Assembly (NCBI GenBank): GCA_003134995.1
Contig: PLDC01000005.1
Location: forward strand, 1-64,000
DNA: 64,000 nucleotides
Direction: 5' to 3'
Source of the DNA: Acidobacteriaceae bacterium
GTDB lineage: Bacteria; Acidobacteriota; Terriglobia; Terriglobales; Acidobacteriaceae
The translations under genes were made by a program, and so were the position numbers. This document shows positions 55,250 through 63,160 of the stretch, one piece after another. The notes below the pieces were generated by a model. The model ran no database searches. It saw only the letters and a program-made list of their open reading frames with translations, and was not told the origin of the DNA. Positions within the stretch are counted from its first letter, which is position 1. Each line of letters starts with the position of its first letter.

Positions 55250-56008
55250 ATGCAGGCCACTCTGCCCAACCGCATCCCTTCTGACCAGCGAGAGACCAGC
55301 CTTCCCGAAAATGACGTACGTGGAAAGCTGATCGTTGCTCTCGACGTTTCCACCGCAGCCGCCGCGCAGAAGATCGTCGCGGCGGTGGGTGACTCGGCGC
55401 TGACCTACAAAGTCGGCATGCAGCTCTACACCGCCGAAGGCCCGCAAGTGGTGCGGGATCTCGTGGCCTCAGGCCGCCGCGTCTTCCTCGACCTAAAATA
55501 TCACGACATTCCCACGACGGTAGCCGCAGCCGTTCACGAAGCATCCCGGCTCGGTGTCAGCATGTTAACCGTTCATGCCGCAGGCGGCGCCAAAATGCTC
55601 CGCGCAGCGACAGACGCAGCCCGGTCCAATAACCCGGCGTTGATCGTGTTAGGCGTCACGGTCCTCACCAGCCTCGATGAAAACGAACTCGAAAAAGTAG
55701 GCTTCCGCGGGACCGTGCGCGAAGAAGTGCTGCGCCTCGCCGCCATGGCCATCGACCATGGATGCAAAGGCATCGTCACCTCCGCCCGCGAGTCCGCCGC
55801 CGTCCGCGCCGAACTCGGTCACAATTTCGCAATCGTGACCCCAGGCGTGCGCCCCGCCGGCTCCGCTCACGCCGATCAATCCCGCGTAGCCACTCCCGCC
55901 GAAGCCATCGCCGCCGGAGCCTCCCACATCGTAGTCGGACGCCCCATCACCGAAGCCGCCGATCCCGCCGCCGAAGCACGGGCCATTCTCGAGCAGATCA
56001 GCTCCTAA
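55250..56008 (+). CDS. pyrF: Orotidine 5'-phosphate decarboxylase
   Basis: A 252-residue TIM-barrel enzyme completing UMP synthesis. The catalytic signature DLKYHDIPTT holds D81, K83 and D86; K54 is also in place (YKVGMQLY). TPGVRPAGSAHADQSR and VVGRPITEA form the phosphate-binding loops. The N-terminal 20 residues are an unremarkable extension. The start ATG 55250 lies 20 bases after the rlpA stop, so the two may share a transcript. Confidence 0.95.
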   Translation: MQATLPNRIPSDQRETSLPENDVRGKLIVALDVSTAAAAQKIVAAVGDSALTYKVGMQLYTAEGPQVVRDLVASGRRVFLDLKYHDIPTTVAAAVHEASRLGVSMLTVHAAGGAKMLRAATDAARSNNPALIVLGVTVLTSLDENELEKVGFRGTVREEVLRLAAMAIDHGCKGIVTSARESAAVRAELGHNFAIVTPGVRPAGSAHADQSRVATPAEAIAAGASHIVVGRPITEAADPAAEARAILEQISS

Positions 56009-56148
56009 GAAACTCCTTTACGCCCGGGACGGCCACGAGTACGATGGCCTCGTTTTCTCAAATCAAGCCGGACTTTCCTTTTAAGTACTGCCGCGAATCT
56101 GTGGCAGGGGCCAGCTTCCACAATTTGGTTTGCATCGCGGAGAACATC

Positions 56149-56550
56149 GTGATCCTGAAAAGTATTGGGCGTGCAGCTCTGGTTGTCGTCCTTTGTGCGG
56201 CGCTCGCCACACCCGCTCGCGCTGACAAGCTACAGTCCGATGCAGACAACATCATCATCGGAGTTGTGGTTGTAGTTGCTGCCATCGTCGTAGTCACCAT
56301 CGTTCTGGTCAGGCACGAAGCGAAAAAAGACAGGACGATTACCGGCTGCATAAGCTCGGCGGGAAGCCACTTAACCATCGCCGACGAAAACGACAAAGAG
56401 ATCTACGAACTGGCCGGCAACACCGCTGGCATCACGCCAGGTGACCGAATAAAGTTAAAGGGCAGGAAAGTAAAATCAAAGGCTCCCGACCACACGCACG
56501 TCCTGGTAGCAACCAAGGTGACCAAGGACTTCGGCGTCTGTCAGCCCTAG
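56149..56550 (+). CDS. Membrane-anchored protein with a DUF5818-like domain
   Basis: A 133-residue protein. GTG 56149 has GGAG six bases upstream and gives a signal peptide (MILKSIGRAALVVVLCAALA). A longer frame from ATG 56044 is possible. A second hydrophobic segment (IIIGVVVVVAAIVVVTIVLV) anchors it in the membrane. The C-terminal 75 residues (TITGCISSAGSHLTIADE ... GDRIKLKGRKV) form a small OB-like barrel resembling DUF5818. Function unknown. Confidence 0.7.
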   Translation: MILKSIGRAALVVVLCAALATPARADKLQSDADNIIIGVVVVVAAIVVVTIVLVRHEAKKDRTITGCISSAGSHLTIADENDKEIYELAGNTAGITPGDRIKLKGRKVKSKAPDHTHVLVATKVTKDFGVCQP

Positions 56551-56649
56551 TGCGAAATCGACGCCGGAGATGCCGCCCGCGGCGGAAGCCGAAGCGATTC
56601 TGGCGCAAATCGGCTAGTCGCGTTGCATCCCGCGATATAATCATGCGCC

Positions 56650-57162
56650 ATGGAAGTCACTTACCAGCTTACCGCTGACGACTTTCGTCACGGAATGATC
56701 GCGTGGCGGATGAAAAACGCGTTGCGGCGATGGAGTTGCTGGATCGGTCTGGCAGTGATGCCGCCGATTCTAATCTTCAACGCAATCCTGCTGATCTGGT
56801 ACCCGCGGCCCAGTCTCAGAGAAACCGAGTGGTTCCTGCTCGGCGCAGCTACATTCTGCCTGGGCTACATCGGGGCCGGGCCATGGATCTCGGCTCGAAT
56901 TCAGTTCCGCCGCATGCCATCCGCACACGATCCAATAACTCTTGCGACCTCGGACTCTGGCCTTCGCATACAATCCCGGCATGCGGACTCCCGAGTCGCA
57001 TGGTCGGCCTTCATCGGCTGGCGCGAGGAGAAATCCATCTTCGTAGTTTTTCCTCAACCAAGAACGTACGTTCCGATTCCGAAACGAGCCTTCACCGGCC
57101 AGCAGCAAGCAGAATTTCGCGAGATACTCCGCCGCAATATAGTGCCATTCAAAAGCAAGTAG
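56650..57162 (+). CDS. YcxB-like membrane protein
   Basis: A 170-residue protein with two N-terminal membrane helices (about 30-50 and 62-82) and a C-terminal YcxB-like domain (SRVAWSAFIGWREEKSIFVV, RTYVPIPKRAFTGQQQAEF). The family is uncharacterised. It ends 13 bases before the DNA glycosylase start, so the two are probably co-transcribed. ATG 56650 is the natural start. Confidence 0.85.
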   Translation: MEVTYQLTADDFRHGMIAWRMKNALRRWSCWIGLAVMPPILIFNAILLIWYPRPSLRETEWFLLGAATFCLGYIGAGPWISARIQFRRMPSAHDPITLATSDSGLRIQSRHADSRVAWSAFIGWREEKSIFVVFPQPRTYVPIPKRAFTGQQQAEFREILRRNIVPFKSK

Positions 57163-57175
57163 GCATCCAACCACA

Positions 57176-58075
57176 GTGCCCGAACTGCCCGACATCTCCG
57201 CCTACATAACCGCACTAGAACCCCGCATAATAGGTCAGCCACTAGAACATGTAAGACTCCAAAGCGCGTTCCTCGTGCGAACCGCCCAACCACCGCTAGC
57301 CGACGCAGAAGATCGCACAGTCCGCGAATTGCGCAGAATCGGCAAACGCATCGCCTTTGGCTTGGATAATGATCTTTGGCTAGTCCTTCACCTGATGATT
57401 GCAGGCCGATTGCACTGGCGCCCGGCAAATGCAAAGCTAGCCGGACGCCAGTCCCTGGCGGCGTTCGACTTCCCTAACGGCTCGCTGGTTCTTACCGAGG
57501 CCGGTTCCAAGCGCCGCGCGTCCCTGCACGTAGTCCAGGGAGAAGATGCGCTCAGTTCTTTCGAGGCCGGAGGCATCGACGTCTTCTCCAGCAACCTCGA
57601 TTCCTTTCGCGCCGCACTCACCGCCGAAAACCACACCCTGAAGCGCGCGCTGACCGATCCGCGTTTACTGAGCGGCATCGGCAACGCTTATTCGGATGAA
57701 ATCCTGCACGCTGCGCAACTCTCCCCACTCACGCAAACGCAAAAACTGAAGCCGCCCGATTGGGAGAAACTTTTCGCCGCCACCCAACAAACGCTAAAGT
57801 TGTGGATCGACCAACTCCGCGCCGAAGCAAACGCCGCCTTCCCCGAAAAAGTCACCGCCTTTCGCAAAGGCATGGCAGTCCACGGCCGCTACGGCGAACC
57901 GTGTCCAAGATGCGGCGACAAAGTCCTCCGCATTCGCTACGCCGACAAAGAAACTAACTACTGCGCGCAATGCCAAACCGGAGGCAAAGTCCTGGCCGAC
58001 CGCAGCTTGTCGCGCCTCCTGGGATCAGACTGGCCCAGAACCCTGGAGGAACTCGAAGCCCTAAAGCGCCGCTAA
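57176..58075 (+). CDS. Fpg/Nei-family DNA glycosylase
   Basis: A 299-residue base-excision repair enzyme. Starting at GTG, the mature N-terminus PELPDI supplies Pro2 and Glu3 for catalysis. The helix-two-turn-helix contains GIGNAYSDEIL, and the zinc finger is CPRCG followed by CAQCQ (spacing as in Fpg). At the position of the conserved zinc-finger arginine (five before the third Cys) there is a Lys, which may alter lesion recognition. GKRI near residue 60 holds the family lysine. Whether it prefers 8-oxoG or oxidised pyrimidines cannot be told. Confidence 0.88.
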   Translation: MPELPDISAYITALEPRIIGQPLEHVRLQSAFLVRTAQPPLADAEDRTVRELRRIGKRIAFGLDNDLWLVLHLMIAGRLHWRPANAKLAGRQSLAAFDFPNGSLVLTEAGSKRRASLHVVQGEDALSSFEAGGIDVFSSNLDSFRAALTAENHTLKRALTDPRLLSGIGNAYSDEILHAAQLSPLTQTQKLKPPDWEKLFAATQQTLKLWIDQLRAEANAAFPEKVTAFRKGMAVHGRYGEPCPRCGDKVLRIRYADKETNYCAQCQTGGKVLADRSLSRLLGSDWPRTLEELEALKRR

Positions 58076-58108
58076 GCGCGGGCTGGTAATCGCTCGCCTC
58101 TTTGGATG

Positions 58109-58137
58109 TTGACCACTCTTGATGACTATGGTCTAAT
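58109..58137 (+). promoter_or_regulatory. Promoter of the toxin-antitoxin operon, likely leaderless
   Basis: TTGACC (58109-58114), 17-base spacer, TCTAAT (58132-58137). Transcription would start about seven bases later, at the antitoxin ATG at 58144, predicting a leaderless mRNA; there is no Shine-Dalgarno. Confidence 0.7.
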
Positions 58138-58143
58138 GATTAA

Positions 58144-58386
58144 ATGAAAGAAGTCGCCATCTCCGAATTCAAGGCCAAGTGTCTTTCCCTCCTCGATCAG
58201 GTGCAGAAGACGAAGAAGCCAATCTTGGTGACGCGCTTCGGAAAGCCCATTGCCGAAGTAATACCGGCCTCACCCTTGGCGGGGCCAAGGGACTGGATTG
58301 GCTCGATGAAGGACACGATGAAGATTCTGGGGGACATTGTTTCTCCGGCCAGTGACGAAGATGAGTGGGAGGTGCTGCGCGATTGA
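58144..58386 (+). CDS. Phd/YefM-family antitoxin
   Basis: An 80-residue antitoxin. The N-terminal part MKEVAISEFKAKCLSLLDQV and VTRFGKPIAEVIP are the Phd/YefM DNA-binding fold. The acidic C-terminus (SPASDEDEWEVLRD) would wrap the toxin. It overlaps the PIN toxin gene. Expected to autoregulate the promoter just upstream. Compare the broken relative at 1679-1890. Confidence 0.93.
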   Translation: MKEVAISEFKAKCLSLLDQVQKTKKPILVTRFGKPIAEVIPASPLAGPRDWIGSMKDTMKILGDIVSPASDEDEWEVLRD

Positions 58387-58772
58387 AACTCCTGCTGGAT
58401 ACGCACATCTGGCTCTGGAGCCTGCATGACACCAAACGCTTGGGGAAAAGAGTCTCACACGAATTGAAGAATCCTGAGAACGAACTCTGGCTTTCTCCAA
58501 TCAGCACTTGGGAAGCGCTGCTCTTGAACGCCAAAGGTCGAATTAGCCTGCCCGAAGATATCGGGGCCTGGGTCGCCGCAGCCACAGGTCCTCTCCGGGA
58601 AGCTCCGCTGACGCATGAGATCGCACTCGCATCTCGCCTCTTGAAGCTTCCTCACAACGATCCTGCGGACCGTTTTCTGGCCGCAACGGCTCAACTTCTG
58701 CGCTTAACCCTTGTAACGGGAGACACCAGATTACTCGGTTTGGGAGATATATCTACCCTATCCAACCTCTGA
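58383..58772 (+). CDS. PIN-domain ribonuclease toxin (VapC-like)
   Basis: A 129-residue toxin. PIN acidic residues are D6 (LLDTHIWLW), E44 (SPISTWEAL), D96 (NDPADRFL) and D114 (LVTGDTRLL), the set that binds Mg for RNA cleavage. Start TTG 58383 overlaps the antitoxin's TGA by three bases (58384-58386); GTG 58365 would overlap it by 22. Coupled translation keeps the antitoxin in excess. The likely RNA target is tRNA or rRNA, as for other VapC enzymes, but it is not known. Confidence 0.93.
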   Translation: MKLLLDTHIWLWSLHDTKRLGKRVSHELKNPENELWLSPISTWEALLLNAKGRISLPEDIGAWVAAATGPLREAPLTHEIALASRLLKLPHNDPADRFLAATAQLLRLTLVTGDTRLLGLGDISTLSNL

Positions 58773-58808
58773 TTCGATTCGCGAAGTCTGTCGTCGCACA
58801 ACCGACAT

Positions 58809-60110
58809 TCACTTCAGCAACCCCCTCAGCACCGCAACCTCCGCCGCAATCCCAGTCCGCAGCGCCGGATCCACATCCGGCGCAAACAGCGCAGAATGAT
58901 TCGAGGGCAGCATGATCCCGGAAGCTTTGGCCTCAGCAAACTTCTCCGGATCCGCTCCACCTAGGCTGAAATAAAATCCCGGAATTCCCTGCTCCACGAA
59001 GTAAGAGAAATCCTCCGATGCCGGAATCGGATCTTCTATCACCACATTGTCCTTGCCCAGCGCCGCTTCCAGCGTTCCCTTCATTCGCTGCGCTAACGCA
59101 GGGTCGTTATAAACCAGGTCGGTGCTCTCGTAATGATCAAGCAAAGGAGCACGCGGCGCGCCTCCAGCCTCAGCCTCGGCCTTTGTGATTCGCTCAATCG
59201 CCGCCAGCACCTGCTTGCGGACTTCCGCGTTGCGAGTCCGAACCGTCAACCCCAGCTCAGCCTGATCCGGAATAATGTTGTTCTTCGTGCCCGCGTGAAT
59301 GTAGCCCACCGTAACCACCGCCATCTCACCCGGCTTCACTTCGCGCGAAGTGATCGTCTGCAAAGCCAGAATCGTTCGCGCCGCAATCACAATGGGATCA
59401 ATCGTCGTCTGCGGCGCAGCTCCATGCCCGCCCTTGCCATAAATCGTGAGGCGCAGCGAATCCGCATTCGTGTTGTAAACTCCCGGGACAATCCCAACCG
59501 TCCCTGCCGGCAGCAAGTTGCCCACATGCAGCGCGACAGCAACGTCAGGCTTCGGAAAGCGCGTCAACAAGCCATCGGCGATCATTCCCTTCGCGCCGGC
59601 AATCGTCTCCTCCGCCGGCTGCCCGATCAACATCAGCGTCCCATGCCACGTATTCTTGCTGCGCGCCATGATCGCCGCCGTGCCCACAATCGAAGCCATA
59701 TGCAAATCGTGCCCGCAAGCGTGCATGACCGGAACATCACGCCCCGCGTCATCCTTCGCGTGGACCTTGCTCGCATAAGCCAGCCCGGTCTTCTCTTCCA
59801 CCGGCAGCGCGTCCAGTTCCGTCCGCAGCATCACGGTCGGCCCCGCGCCGTTTTTCAGGATGGCAACAATTCCCGTTCCACCGACATGCTCAGTCACTTC
59901 ATAGCCAAGCCCGCGAAGTCGCGCAGCCAGCTTCGCCGCAGTCCGCACTTCATGCGAAGACAGCTCCGGATTCTCATGAATATCCAGATAAAGCGCATGC
60001 GCATCAGGATAGACCGCGTCAACTTCTTGCGATGAAGGAGCCTGAGCGCACGCAACCGCACTCAGAAATGCAACCACCAAAACTCGTGTCCAGATTCTTG
60101 TCCAGGTCAT
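58809..60110 (-). CDS. Exported M20-family amidohydrolase
   Basis: A 433-residue M20D peptidase-like hydrolase (hippurate/IAA-amino-acid hydrolase type). Signal peptide 1-23. Metal ligands: HACGHDLHMA, GQPAEET and the distal SNHSALF. The lid domain GKGGHGAAPQTTIDP mediates dimerisation. Typical substrates are N-acyl amino acids. ATG 60110 gives the signal peptide; the longer frame adds residues before it. The length fits the family. Confidence 0.92.
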   Translation of the reverse strand: MTWTRIWTRVLVVAFLSAVACAQAPSSQEVDAVYPDAHALYLDIHENPELSSHEVRTAAKLAARLRGLGYEVTEHVGGTGIVAILKNGAGPTVMLRTELDALPVEEKTGLAYASKVHAKDDAGRDVPVMHACGHDLHMASIVGTAAIMARSKNTWHGTLMLIGQPAEETIAGAKGMIADGLLTRFPKPDVAVALHVGNLLPAGTVGIVPGVYNTNADSLRLTIYGKGGHGAAPQTTIDPIVIAARTILALQTITSREVKPGEMAVVTVGYIHAGTKNNIIPDQAELGLTVRTRNAEVRKQVLAAIERITKAEAEAGGAPRAPLLDHYESTDLVYNDPALAQRMKGTLEAALGKDNVVIEDPIPASEDFSYFVEQGIPGFYFSLGGADPEKFAEAKASGIMLPSNHSALFAPDVDPALRTGIAAEVAVLRGLLK

Positions 60111-60207
60111 AAGGTTCTCGGATGATATCTGGCGCAGCAACAAGCCGCAAATAAGCGACACTGCAATCCGAAATCGATTTCCGTCCGAAACGCGGTGTCA
60201 TCCTGGA

Positions 60208-60228
60208 GGCGGGCGCTTTTTGCCCGCC
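60208..60228. repeat. Short GC hairpin
   Basis: GGCGGGC, seven-base loop, GCCCGCC. No adjoining T-run beyond the loop, so termination is uncertain. Confidence 0.65.
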
Positions 60229-60240
60229 GAAGGATCCGGG

Positions 60241-60299
60241 CGAGCCGCGCGATCATTCTCGCGTTTCTTGCGAGAATGCAAAATCGCGCGTTTGGCTCG
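60241..60299. repeat. Long imperfect hairpin of the shared-loop family
   Basis: Outer CGAGCC with GGCTCG, then CGCGAT with ATCGCG, then ATTCTCGC with GCGAGAAT, around loop GTTTCTT. Read on the other strand the loop is AAGAAAC between CGC and GCG, close to AAAGAAC at 14078-14084. Confidence 0.75.
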
Positions 60300-60487
60300 C
60301 TTCCCTATCGAATTCGGCCACCGCCTAAAATAAATTCGTCCTAAGATTCTCGCCCGACCCAACATTCCCAAATCTGCCAACCCCAAAAAATCCATCTTCA
60401 ATTTCAGTTTCACGACCTCTTGCCGGGTGTACAATTTTTTTAGCAAGCACTGGGTTGCGTCACTTTCGTCAAACACCCGAGGTGCTA

Positions 60488-61543
60488 ATGAACGTTCACA
60501 TCAGTTACCGCCTTCATAAAACTCCCGCCGTAGAGAAAGACCTTCAACATCAAGTCGAAAAACTGCGAACACGCCTGCAAGTCTTTCGCCCCGAACTCAT
60601 CCACCTCAAAGGCATGGTCGAAGAGGTCTCTCCGCGCGAAGGCATAAGCGTCTCGCTCAACCTGCGCCTGCCCTCCGGACAAATGGCCGTCCAGGCCAAA
60701 GCCCCAACCGCCGCAGCCGCCGTAAAAACCGCGTTCGAAGATCTGCTGCAGCAACTCAATAAACACAAAGCCCTGCTGCGCTCCAGCCACAAGTGGACGC
60801 GCCGCCAAAAAGACACCCCCGCCCGCCGCAATTCCTCCGTGCCCTTCGAACAGACGCTGGCCGCAGTCTTCCCGGCAACGGTTTCGTCCGACGATGTTCG
60901 CTCCTACGTCAACGTGAATCTTTCCCGCCTCGAGCGTTTCGTCGAACGCGAAATCTATTTTCGCGAAGCCTCCGATTTCATCGCCCCTGATTCCATCACC
61001 AAAGAAGAAGTCATCGACGAAACCATCGCCGCCGCTCTAGGTGATGATACGGATGGCATCAAAGAAAAACCTGAGCGCCTCGCCCTCGAACCCTGGCTCT
61101 ACCGCTTAGCCACGCGCGCCCTCGATGAACTTTCGCGCCCCGATGGCACCAACGGCGGCGCTGTGCACCTCGAAGACTCCGCTCGCAAGCAAAACGTCAA
61201 GGCCAGCGATGAGCCTGAACTGCAATTCCATCAGCCCGACGAAGCCATCACCGAAGAAACCATCATCGCCGACGGCCGCATCGCCACGCCCGAACAGATC
61301 GTCGGCTCCGACGAAATGATGCGCCTGATCGCCTCCGCTCTTCGCGACCTGAGCCCGCCGCAGCGCGAAGCTTTCATCCTCCACGCCATCGAAGGTTTCG
61401 GCGTCGAAGAAATCTCCGCCATCACCGGCACCACGGCCGAAACGGTGTCGATCTCCATCTCTGCCGCCCGCGATCACCTGCGCAAATCGCCCAGCATCGC
61501 CCATCAATTCAAGGGACGACTTGCGCCCACCGGAACCGCGTAA
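60488..61543 (+). CDS. HPF/RaiA ribosome-hibernation domain fused to sigma-factor-like regions
   Basis: A 351-residue protein. Residues 1-105 match the HPF/RaiA (S30AE) fold that occupies the small-subunit decoding channel: MNVHISYRLHKTPAVEKDLQ, VSLNLRLPSGQMAVQ, AFEDLLQQLNKHK. From about 136 to 216 the sequence resembles ECF sigma region 2 (LERFVEREI ... VIDETIAAAL ... LEPWLYRLATRALDELSR). Residues 272-336 resemble sigma region 4 with a helix-turn-helix (LRDLSPPQREAFILHAIEGF, AETVSISISAARDHL). An acidic linker joins the halves. ATG 60488 has GAGG five bases upstream. It forms an operon with the next gene. It could couple hibernation to transcription or use the sigma-like part only as a binding module. 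Confidence 0.8.
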   Translation: MNVHISYRLHKTPAVEKDLQHQVEKLRTRLQVFRPELIHLKGMVEEVSPREGISVSLNLRLPSGQMAVQAKAPTAAAAVKTAFEDLLQQLNKHKALLRSSHKWTRRQKDTPARRNSSVPFEQTLAAVFPATVSSDDVRSYVNVNLSRLERFVEREIYFREASDFIAPDSITKEEVIDETIAAALGDDTDGIKEKPERLALEPWLYRLATRALDELSRPDGTNGGAVHLEDSARKQNVKASDEPELQFHQPDEAITEETIIADGRIATPEQIVGSDEMMRLIASALRDLSPPQREAFILHAIEGFGVEEISAITGTTAETVSISISAARDHLRKSPSIAHQFKGRLAPTGTA

Positions 61544-61591
61544 ATCCACTTCCAACAAACGACAGCCGCGACCAAGAAAGGATCACCGCGA

Positions 61592-62899
61592 ATGATTACT
61601 CGGGAACAGATTCACGAACTAGCCCAATTCGAAGATCAGCCCGGCTGCGCTCTAAGTTTCTATTTTCAGCCCGCGGCCCCGCGCAACAAAGCCCACAAGG
61701 AAGAAGCCATCCTCACCAAAGATCTGGCGCGCGAAGCCTTGCGCCAGTTGGAAAGCAACGGCAATGGCGGGCTCGCGAACGGCCGAGATACGAATAAAGA
61801 GAAGAATAAAGATCAGAATAAGGAAAAGATCGAGTCAGCCCGCGCCGATCTCGACCGCATCCTGCGCCTCTCGCAAGAACTGCGCGCGCCCGGCAACGGC
61901 ACGCACGCCAAGGCCATCTTCGCCTGCTCGGCGCAAGGTTTCTGGCGCGAGTACGACCTGCCCGCGCAACTCACCGGCACGCAGCTCGTGGTGAATCGCC
62001 GTTTCCATCTAAAGCCCCTCGCCCAGTTGCTCGGAGCATTTCCCCGCCTCGGCATCGTACTGCTCGACCGCCATCGCGCGCGCCTGTTCGATCTCCGCCT
62101 CGGCGAACTCAGCGAGCGCATGGATTTCGTTCATCCCCTTACCCGCCGCGGCCGCGGCGCTGGCTTCGGAGCCTACGATGCCGGCCACGCCGAGCGCCGC
62201 GTCGCCGACGACGCCCTCCATCATTTCAAGTTCATCGCCCAGTTCATCAAAGACTCGTTGGAAAAAAACATGTTCGAGAAGTGGATCATCGGCTGCCAGG
62301 ATGTTCACTGGTCGCAGTTCGAAGCTCAACTGCATTCCTATGCGAAGCAAAAACTACTGGGCCGCTTTAATGCCGAAATAGCTCACGTGAGTAATGAAGA
62401 AGTTCGCTCGCAAGCCGAAAAGATTTTCGCCGACTCGCAACAGCACCGCTGCCAGGAGGTCGTCAGCGAGACCATCAACCAGGCCCGCCACCATGCCCGC
62501 GGAGTCACCGGATTGCGCCGCGTCCTCAACTCCCTCGAGTTAGGCGAAGTGCAAACCCTGCTCATCGGCCAGAACTATCACGCTCAGGCCGTCGAGTGCG
62601 CCGGCTGCGGCCACCTTGACGCCCACCTCGTTAGCCTCTGTCCAGTTTGTAGCCGCGAGACTCGCGAGGTCGTCGACGTTTCCGAAGCCATCCTGCCCTG
62701 GGTAATCCGCCACGACATCGAACTGTTCTACGTCAAAGATGATCCCGAGTTCGACAAAGTAGGCAACATCGCCGCGCTGTTACGCTTCCGCTCCGAACAA
62801 AACAAAAACGTGCGCTCCATCACCGAGATCCCAGCGCACCCATCTCTAGGTCGCCAACCAGGATTAGTAGGCCGCTACCGAGGCGCAGCCATCGGCTGA
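61592..62899 (+). CDS. eRF1/Pelota-like bacterial release-factor-family protein
   Basis: A 435-residue protein with an eRF1-like domain order. Residues 1-150 would be domain 1, interrupted by a Lys/Asn/Glu-rich insert (about 66-80). About 152-285 resembles domain 2, with LGIVLLDRHRARLFDLRLGE and a glycine-rich loop RRGRGAGFGAYDAGHAERR where GGQ lies in classical factors; GGQ itself is absent. About 286-405 resembles domain 3: LGEVQTLLIGQNY, a zinc ribbon (C336, C339, C350, C353) and VGNIAALLRFR, like the GGIAAILRY end of eRF1. It fits the bacterial families (baeRF/VLRF1-related) proposed for ribosome rescue. It starts 48 bases after the HPF fusion gene. Confidence 0.72.
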   Translation: MITREQIHELAQFEDQPGCALSFYFQPAAPRNKAHKEEAILTKDLAREALRQLESNGNGGLANGRDTNKEKNKDQNKEKIESARADLDRILRLSQELRAPGNGTHAKAIFACSAQGFWREYDLPAQLTGTQLVVNRRFHLKPLAQLLGAFPRLGIVLLDRHRARLFDLRLGELSERMDFVHPLTRRGRGAGFGAYDAGHAERRVADDALHHFKFIAQFIKDSLEKNMFEKWIIGCQDVHWSQFEAQLHSYAKQKLLGRFNAEIAHVSNEEVRSQAEKIFADSQQHRCQEVVSETINQARHHARGVTGLRRVLNSLELGEVQTLLIGQNYHAQAVECAGCGHLDAHLVSLCPVCSRETREVVDVSEAILPWVIRHDIELFYVKDDPEFDKVGNIAALLRFRSEQNKNVRSITEIPAHPSLGRQPGLVGRYRGAAIG

Positions 62900-62960
62900 A
62901 TTCCAATCCCCTCAGAGGTTGGGATTTAGCTGAGCGCGCGCAAACACAAAAATGGGGTGC

Positions 62961-62991
62961 CCCATTTCTCGCGTCCTTTGCGAGAAGTGGG
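62961..62991. repeat. Hairpin of the shared-loop family
   Basis: CCCATTTCTCGC, loop GTCCTTT, GCGAGAAGTGGG (one G-T pair). On the other strand the loop reads AAAGGAC between CGC and GCG. It lies 62 bases after the release-factor-like gene and is preceded by GGGGTGCCCC. Confidence 0.75.
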
Positions 62992-63160
62992 AACCACGAA
63001 CGCCTGCAGCAAAGGTCTCCAAAGTCGAGGCGCCACTACAAGTGTAGAGCGGAGACTCATATCCGGTGCTTTTGACTTTGATCCCAACCGTGCCGCCAGC
63101 ACAACCGTGGAAAGATCGGCACTTCAGCGCCGCGTAAAGCTCCAAAAACTCAAACGGGCA

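Larger units (their letters stand above)
60111..60487. other. Intergenic region with two hairpins upstream of the hibernation-factor operon
   Basis: A 377-base divergent gap. It holds the hairpins at 60208-60228 and 60241-60299, then an A/T-rich stretch with a candidate -10 TACAAT (about 60432) and the GAGG ribosome-binding site of the next gene. Confidence 0.6.

Noticed and set aside
59133-60035. 300-codon forward frame opposite the M20 gene
   Set aside because: Arg-rich antisense shadow of a well-supported gene.
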